From Chryseomicrobium excrementi (lineage in GTDB: Bacteria; Bacillota; Bacilli; Bacillales_A; Planococcaceae), in contig NZ_PCGR01000002.1 of assembly GCF_002798305.1 (NCBI RefSeq), positions 296,034 through 360,033 on the forward strand: a DNA stretch of 64,000 nt, read 5' to 3'. Position numbers and translations under genes: made by a program. Position 1 is the first letter of the stretch, and every line of letters starts with the position of its first letter. Of the stretch, positions 59,241-64,000 are shown in pieces. The notes under the pieces were generated by a model that was not told the origin of the DNA, did not search any database, and saw nothing but the letters and a program-made list of their open reading frames with translations.

Positions 59241-59292
59241 CTAATTACTTCCTTTTCGTGACAATCTACCCTTTAGTTTACCACACTACCTA

Positions 59293-59469
59293 CTAGGATG
59301 TGAATTCCCGAAGTTCGGCAAGTGTCCTGAGCTCGAGGAGAAGGTCTTCAGGATGTAAGCTGCTTGCGAGCTTTTCGAGCTGCTGTTGGAAGTATTCCGC
59401 ACGCTTTCGTGCATAACCAGTCATTTCTGTAGTCGGATCGAAAAGATAGGCAATTTTTATAGCATTCAT
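59293..59469 (-). CDS. Small hypothetical protein, start uncertain
   Basis: About 58 residues, charged and helical (RKRAEYFQQQLEKLA), no known domain. The AAAGGAGG site touches the first ATG (59469), which is too close for normal initiation. Either the GTG at 59493 or a non-standard start further in may be used. The position, between an antiporter gene read the other way and the SE1832 gene, is plausible, but coding is only moderately supported. Confidence 0.5.
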   Translation of the reverse strand: MNAIKIAYLFDPTTEMTGYARKRAEYFQQQLEKLASSLHPEDLLLELRTLAELREFTS

Positions 59470-59537
59470 CCTCCTTTTTCCTCTATAATTCACTCTATGA
59501 ACGAATTAAGAAACTATGCGAAAGGAGAGTGGAAATT

Positions 59538-61364
59538 TTGGACTCATTATTAGTTGTGTTAATGGTCATCATTTTCTTAGGTATCTTCTCTCAATGGCTC
59601 GCTTGGCGATTTCGGATGCCTGCCATCGTCATCATGTCGATTGTGGGCTTGCTGGTCGGACCCGTATTCGGCTTGATCAATCCTGAGGCGAGTCTTGGAG
59701 AATTGTTTAGTCCATTAATTTCCCTCGCTGTCGCCATCATTTTGTTTGAAGGCAGTTTGAATTTGGATTTCCGAGAAGTGAAGACATTCAGTAAGCCGCT
59801 GACACATATCGTCACACTTGGCGCATTCATTGCGTGGATTGCAGGTTCTCTTGCGGCACACTATTTAGCTGGTTTGTCATTAGAGGTCGCCTTCATTATT
59901 GGAGGCTTGTTCATCGTGACAGGCCCGACAGTGATTTTGCCGCTCCTCAGACAAGCCAAGCTGAAATCTCGCCCTGCGGCCATTTTGAAATGGGAAGGGA
60001 TCGTGGTCGATCCGTTTGGAGCCTTACTTGCGGTATTTGCCTACGAATTTATTAAATTTGCAGGGGGCACCATTACTTTAGAAGAATTCTTACTATTCTT
60101 CGGAGCTTCTATTTTTGCAACGCTCTTAGGTGTTGGCGTCGGTTGGGGACAAGGGAAGATGCTCGAGAGAGGGATGATTCCGGAGTATTTGAAAGCTCCT
60201 GTATTGTTTGCAGTCGTCTTGCTCGTATTTGTTGTATCCGACTTAGTCATGCATGAGACGGGACTTCTTGCTGTAACGGCCATGGGGATCATGATGGCCA
60301 ACATGCACATTGCCTCAATCAACGATATTCGCCATTTTAAAGAAAATATTTCAGTGCTTTTGATATCTACGATATTCGTGATGTTAACGGCTTCCTTACA
60401 AGCAGAGACACTGCTTGCCATTTTCGACTGGCGCATCATTGTGTTCGTGGCGGCCATGCTCTTTGTAGTTCGTCCGCTGTCTATTTGGGTCTCGACAATT
60501 GGTACAGACTTACACTGGAAAGAAAAGACATTGATCGGCTGGATTGCACCGCGCGGAATCGTAGCGCTCACTGTATCGGGGTATTTCGCGGGAGTATTGA
60601 CGGAGAACGGCTATCAAGATGCGGATATTTTGACGGCGCTCACATTTGCGCTAGTGTTCTCGACAGTTGTGTTCCATGGATTTTCAATCGGCTGGCTTGC
60701 GAAAAAGCTGGATCTCGCTGCTTCCGATCGACCTGGAGTTCTGATTGTAGGGGGGACCGAATTTTCAGCAAAACTTGGAGAGTCCTTGAAGAACGATGGA
60801 GTCGAGACATTGATTGTGGACAGTTCTTGGGAACACCTGCGCTTTGCGAGAAAACTGGGAATCCCTACGTATCGCGGCGACATTTTATCGGAGCAGACGG
60901 AGTACTCGCTTGATTTCGCTCCGTATCCGGTCATGATTGCTGCAACAGAGACCGATGCTTACAACGCGTTGATCTCATCGAACTTTATTCCCGAGATTGG
61001 GCGAGAGATGTTGTTCCAGACAGCACCTTATAGGGCGGATAAAGAAGACTACCATCCGTCGCTTGGTGGCATTGTATTATTTGATGAGCAAGCTGATATC
61101 TATTCATTGAATTCTCGGATTGTCCGAGGACACGTGATCCGGAAGACCACTTTGACGGACAAATTCACAGAGGACGATTATTTTAAGACGCGTCCTGACA
61201 AAAGCTTGTTACTGTATATTAAACGAGAAGATGGATCGGTCCAGTTCTGGGCACCGAAGCGGAAGCTCACATTAAAAGCAGGGGATACACTCGTATCTCT
61301 GGCGCCTCCAGTGAAAGAAATGGAGAAAGCACAGGAACGGATCTCCTCCATGAAAAATCAATAA
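59538..61364 (+). CDS. Na+/H+ (or K+/H+) antiporter, CPA1/NhaP type, with C-terminal RCK-like domain
   Basis: A 608-residue protein: about 12 TM helices (1-390) with EGSLNLDF, TGPTVILPL, IVVDPFGALLAV (the ND-type ion site, here VD) and WIAPRGIVAL, then a Rossmann-like domain (about 400-520, PGVLIVGGTEFSAKLGE) and a C-terminal TrkA-C-like part. It exchanges cations for protons across the membrane. A TTG at 59538 lies ten bases after AAAGGAG, while GTG 59529 touches that site, so the TTG is preferred. Confidence 0.88.
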   Translation: MDSLLVVLMVIIFLGIFSQWLAWRFRMPAIVIMSIVGLLVGPVFGLINPEASLGELFSPLISLAVAIILFEGSLNLDFREVKTFSKPLTHIVTLGAFIAWIAGSLAAHYLAGLSLEVAFIIGGLFIVTGPTVILPLLRQAKLKSRPAAILKWEGIVVDPFGALLAVFAYEFIKFAGGTITLEEFLLFFGASIFATLLGVGVGWGQGKMLERGMIPEYLKAPVLFAVVLLVFVVSDLVMHETGLLAVTAMGIMMANMHIASINDIRHFKENISVLLISTIFVMLTASLQAETLLAIFDWRIIVFVAAMLFVVRPLSIWVSTIGTDLHWKEKTLIGWIAPRGIVALTVSGYFAGVLTENGYQDADILTALTFALVFSTVVFHGFSIGWLAKKLDLAASDRPGVLIVGGTEFSAKLGESLKNDGVETLIVDSSWEHLRFARKLGIPTYRGDILSEQTEYSLDFAPYPVMIAATETDAYNALISSNFIPEIGREMLFQTAPYRADKEDYHPSLGGIVLFDEQADIYSLNSRIVRGHVIRKTTLTDKFTEDDYFKTRPDKSLLLYIKREDGSVQFWAPKRKLTLKAGDTLVSLAPPVKEMEKAQERISSMKNQ

Positions 61365-61395
61365 TATGAAAAAGGGGCTGGTACAAAAACCAGCA

Positions 61396-61430
61396 AAGGG
61401 AGTTTCTCGTGTGATGAGAAACTCCCTTTT
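61396..61430. terminator. Terminator after the antiporter gene
   Basis: AAAGGGAGTTTCTC pairs with GAGAAACTCCCTTT, then T residues; same family as the hairpins at 30895 and 53311. Confidence 0.88.
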
Positions 61431-61444
61431 GTATGTTCTATTGT

Positions 61445-61525
61445 GTGTAGGGGAAGCGTTCCGCGGGCGCGGGCTGAGCGAAGGTCTCAGCTTCCGCTTT
61501 AATCCCGCTGGAGTCACCCCTACCC
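61445..61525. repeat. Family B palindromic repeat, copy 2
   Basis: GTGTAGGGG...CCCCTACCC ends and inner GCTGAG/CTCAGC; about 90 percent identical to the copy at 53361-53446 and placed, as there, just after an AGTTTCTC-type terminator. Confidence 0.85.
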
Positions 61526-61594
61526 ATTTTTAATTCTATTATCTTTAATTTCGTGGAACTGGATGAGTTATGTCCAAGCCTCTTTTGTCTGTCT

Positions 61595-63772
61595 TTAATC
61601 AAATTTTAAACCTTTCAATGCCTCTGCAAGCGCATTGTTCACAGGCTCGTCTTTTTGCTGTTCTTTCATGTACTTCTGCACACTGCGTTTATCCGCTTTT
61701 CCGGTACCTTGCTGCTTGCGGCGTGCTTCAAACGCGGATAACTTCTCACGGTGGCCACACTTACATACGAAGATCTGGCCATCGCCTTCACCACGTAATT
61801 CAAGTTTCTTTTTACATTGAGGGCAGCGAGCGTTCGTGACGCGCGATACATTCTTGCGGTGCCCGCACTCGCGGTCCTGACAGACAAGCATCTTGCCTTT
61901 TTTGCCGTTCACTTCAAGCATTGGTTTGCCGCAGTCTGGACACGATTTGGACGAGATATTATCGTGCTTGAACTTTGCGTCGCTCGATTTGATCTCTTGT
62001 ACGATTTTCTGAGTGTACTGCTTCATCTCTTGGATGAATGCCTCTTTTTTCTTCTTCCCAGTAGCGATGGCTTCAAGCTGCATTTCCCACTCTGCTGTCA
62101 TCTCAGGAGAACGCAAATCTTGCGGGACAAGGTCGAGAAGCTGCTTTCCTTTAGACGTCACATGCAAATCTTTTCCTCGTTTTTCAATCAAGAACGAATT
62201 GAACAGTTTCTCGATAATATCGGCGCGTGTCGCCACGGTTCCGAGACCGCCAGTCTTTTTGAGTGTATCGGCGAGCTGTTTGTTCGAGTCTTCTAAATAA
62301 CCACTTGGGTTTTCCATCGCAGACAGAAGTGTCGCTTCCGTAAAACGAGCAGGTGGCTTAGTTTGCCCAGATGTCTCACGTACATAATCGATAGTGAGCT
62401 TCTGCCCTTTTTCGAGCTTCGGCAAAGTCTGTTCTGCAACTTCATCTTCTTCGTCTTCGTGATTATTCATTACTTCATGCCAGCCTTGTTGAAGAACCGT
62501 TTTTCCTTTCGCTACAAATTCTTCTTTGCCAACTTGAGTGACGACCGTAAGCTGTTCGAATTCGTGAGCAGGCATGAGGATGGCTAGAAAACGCTTGACT
62601 ACGAGGTCATAGATCTTGCGTTCCTTGTCATTCATCGCACTTAAGTTCACAGGCTCTTCCGTTGGGATGATGGCGTGGTGATCGGATACTTTAGCATCGT
62701 TTACAAACGAACTAGATGCTTTAATCGGTTTCGTCAAAATCTTGTTCGCAATGGAACGGTAATCGCTGATTGCACAAGCCTTCAAACGTTCCGCAAGTGT
62801 CGGCACGATATCGCTTGATAGGTAACGAGAATCCGTCCGCGGATACGTCAGCACTTTATGTTGTTCATAGAGCTTCTGCATCGTGCTGAGCGTCTCTTTA
62901 GCAGAGAAGCCGAATCGTTTGTTGGCGTCCCGCTGCAGTTCTGTCAGGTCATAAAGGGCAGGAGAGTAGGTCTTTTTCTTTTTCACATCGAGCGCTGTAA
63001 TGACGGCTTGTTGGTTATCGACCGCTGCCACTAACTCTTTAATTTTCGCTGCATCAAAGGAACGGCTCGCACCAGACTTCGCGTCGCGCCACGTCAGCGT
63101 CAACCCTTCTTTCGTGATGGCTTGAATACCGTAATACGTCTTCGGCGTGAAATTTTTGATTTCTTCTTCACGAGCAGCAATGATGGCGACTGTTGGTGTC
63201 TGTACGCGTCCAGCTGAGAGCTGTGCGTTAAAACGAGTCGTAAGTGCACGTGTCGCATTAAGTCCGACATACCAGTCCGCTTCAGAGCGAGCTACGGCTG
63301 CATGGTAAAGGTTCTCGTATTTTTGGCCTGGTTGCAGTTTTGCGAAGCCGTCTTTGATAGCTTTGTCTGTAACAGACGAGATCCAGAGGCGCTGAATCGG
63401 CTTCTTCGCTTTCACTTTCGCAAAAATCCAACGAGCGACCAGTTCGCCTTCACGACCAGCATCTGTTGCAATGATCCAGCCGTCAACGTCATTTCGCTCA
63501 AGTTGCAATTTTACGGCATGGAACTGCTTGCTGGATTGGCGGATGACCGTAAGTTTGAGTTTGTCCGGCATCATCGGTAAGTCTTCTAAATTCCATGACT
63601 TGTACTTATTGTCGTAGGTTTCAGGGTCTGCAAGGGTCACTAAATGGCCAAGTGCCCACGTTACAATATACTTGTCGCCTTCTAAAAAGCCGTTCCCTTT
63701 TTTCGTGCATTTCAGGACACGAGCAATGTCGCGTGCGACAGATGGTTTTTCTGCTAAAACTACTTTTTTCAT
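61595..63772 (-). CDS. topB: DNA topoisomerase III (type IA), second copy
   Basis: A 725-residue type IA topoisomerase: KKVVLAEKPSVARDIA (Toprim), TDAGREGELVARW (acidic metal site), catalytic Tyr310 in LTYPRTDSR, and a C-terminal tail with two zinc-finger-like units (CPDCGKP...CQDREC and CPQCKKK...CKCGH). This is the standard bacilli TopB form and probably the housekeeping enzyme, while the copy at 15700 is more divergent. AAGGAGAG precedes the ATG. Confidence 0.94.
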   Translation of the reverse strand: MKKVVLAEKPSVARDIARVLKCTKKGNGFLEGDKYIVTWALGHLVTLADPETYDNKYKSWNLEDLPMMPDKLKLTVIRQSSKQFHAVKLQLERNDVDGWIIATDAGREGELVARWIFAKVKAKKPIQRLWISSVTDKAIKDGFAKLQPGQKYENLYHAAVARSEADWYVGLNATRALTTRFNAQLSAGRVQTPTVAIIAAREEEIKNFTPKTYYGIQAITKEGLTLTWRDAKSGASRSFDAAKIKELVAAVDNQQAVITALDVKKKKTYSPALYDLTELQRDANKRFGFSAKETLSTMQKLYEQHKVLTYPRTDSRYLSSDIVPTLAERLKACAISDYRSIANKILTKPIKASSSFVNDAKVSDHHAIIPTEEPVNLSAMNDKERKIYDLVVKRFLAILMPAHEFEQLTVVTQVGKEEFVAKGKTVLQQGWHEVMNNHEDEEDEVAEQTLPKLEKGQKLTIDYVRETSGQTKPPARFTEATLLSAMENPSGYLEDSNKQLADTLKKTGGLGTVATRADIIEKLFNSFLIEKRGKDLHVTSKGKQLLDLVPQDLRSPEMTAEWEMQLEAIATGKKKKEAFIQEMKQYTQKIVQEIKSSDAKFKHDNISSKSCPDCGKPMLEVNGKKGKMLVCQDRECGHRKNVSRVTNARCPQCKKKLELRGEGDGQIFVCKCGHREKLSAFEARRKQQGTGKADKRSVQKYMKEQQKDEPVNNALAEALKGLKFD

Positions 63773-63868
63773 ACTAGTATCTCTCCTTCATGTGTCCCTA
63801 TCTTACCATATCCGGGGCTTGACCTCATGTCGTATACTTAGAGGAGTGTGTAAGAAAGAAGGGTTACT

Positions 63869-64000
63869 GTGAGAAAGAATTACATCGTGCGCTGGAGTGT
63901 CTATTTGATTGGACTCTTGTTGATGGCGCTCGGCATAACGTTGACGATCAAAGGAGACTACCTAGGAATCGGTCCTTGGGACGTCCTGCATGTGGCACTG
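63869..64000 (+). CDS. YczE/YitT-like membrane protein, cut by window edge
   Basis: The first 44 residues of a membrane protein: a basic start (RKNYIVRW), one TM helix (VYLIGLLLMALGITLTIKG) and GIGPWDVLHVAL, the typical YczE-like block. The start is GTG 63869 after GAAGGG; the frame remains open to the window end. Transport or regulatory role unknown. Confidence 0.75.
   Translation, partial: MRKNYIVRWSVYLIGLLLMALGITLTIKGDYLGIGPWDVLHVAL

Noticed and set aside
63819-63838. TTGACC and TATACT as a promoter for the last gene
   Set aside because: They are only 8 bases apart, so they cannot be one sigma-A promoter.

Overview
The window looks like a chromosomal segment of a low-GC Gram-positive bacterium of the Bacillales. 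Planococcaceae is my best guess, an inference from family content rather than a marker gene. Supporting signs are strong Shine-Dalgarno sites (AAGGAGG), a bacilliredoxin (BrxC/YtxJ), an RsbR-type stressosome protein, good sigma-B promoter motifs, a CcpA cre box and Bacillus-style small protein families. I see no rRNA, tRNA, CRISPR array, transposase or prophage. No gene is visibly broken. One coding region is cut by each window edge.

Region by region. 0-5 kb: a BCCT osmolyte transporter (cut), a UbiB/AarF kinase-like protein and a multi-repeat membrane channel-like protein. 5-9 kb: a compact general-stress island holding DUF3243, RsbR, BrxC, a YusW-like lipoprotein, a small membrane-anchored protein and a YflT-domain protein. 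At least four of its promoters read as sigma-B type, and a sixth sigma-B-like promoter drives a second YflT gene at 18 kb. 9-15 kb: a tightly overlapping four-gene operon (receiver-domain protein, membrane HEAT-repeat protein, GT2 polysaccharide synthase, membrane-anchored glycosidase-like protein with a carbohydrate-binding tail). I read it as a synthase-type exopolysaccharide system that I cannot match to a named one. 15-20 kb: a rhodanese lipoprotein, topoisomerase III, YflT, DUF1028 and a class-I glutamine amidotransferase-like hydrolase. 20-32 kb: a Gram-positive Pel-type polysaccharide locus (SDR-PelD fusion, PelE, a DUF2194/PelA-like protein, PelF, PelG) continuing into CotH kinase, VTC-domain and DUF4956 genes. 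A separate GH114 hydrolase lies on the opposite strand.

32-41.6 kb: flavin reductase, TVP38 membrane protein, a secreted/membrane pair, a cre-controlled aldehyde dehydrogenase with a lysine-dehydrogenase-like partner, a secreted beta-propeller protein and a split ThrE exporter. 41.6-49 kb: a PAS-GGDEF-EAL phosphodiesterase, an EamA transporter, and an operon of a heterodimeric ABC exporter plus a double-GNAT protein. 49-64 kb: housekeeping and transport genes (GDPD, DUF2804, DegV, PlsY, nitroreductase, M20 peptidase, CNNM/CorC, a lone ECF sigma factor, ABC-F, Na+/H+ antiporter, a second topoisomerase III and the start of a YczE-like protein).

How the genes work together: two extracellular polysaccharide machines lie about 5 kb apart. 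One carries a c-di-GMP receptor (PelD with an RxxD I-site) and the other a phosphorylatable receiver domain. A likely active c-di-GMP phosphodiesterase sits in the same window. Stress-regulated genes flank the first machine. The intergenic regions are rich in palindromic repeats. One family sits directly after stop codons and keeps its stems by compensatory base changes, so it probably acts at the RNA level.
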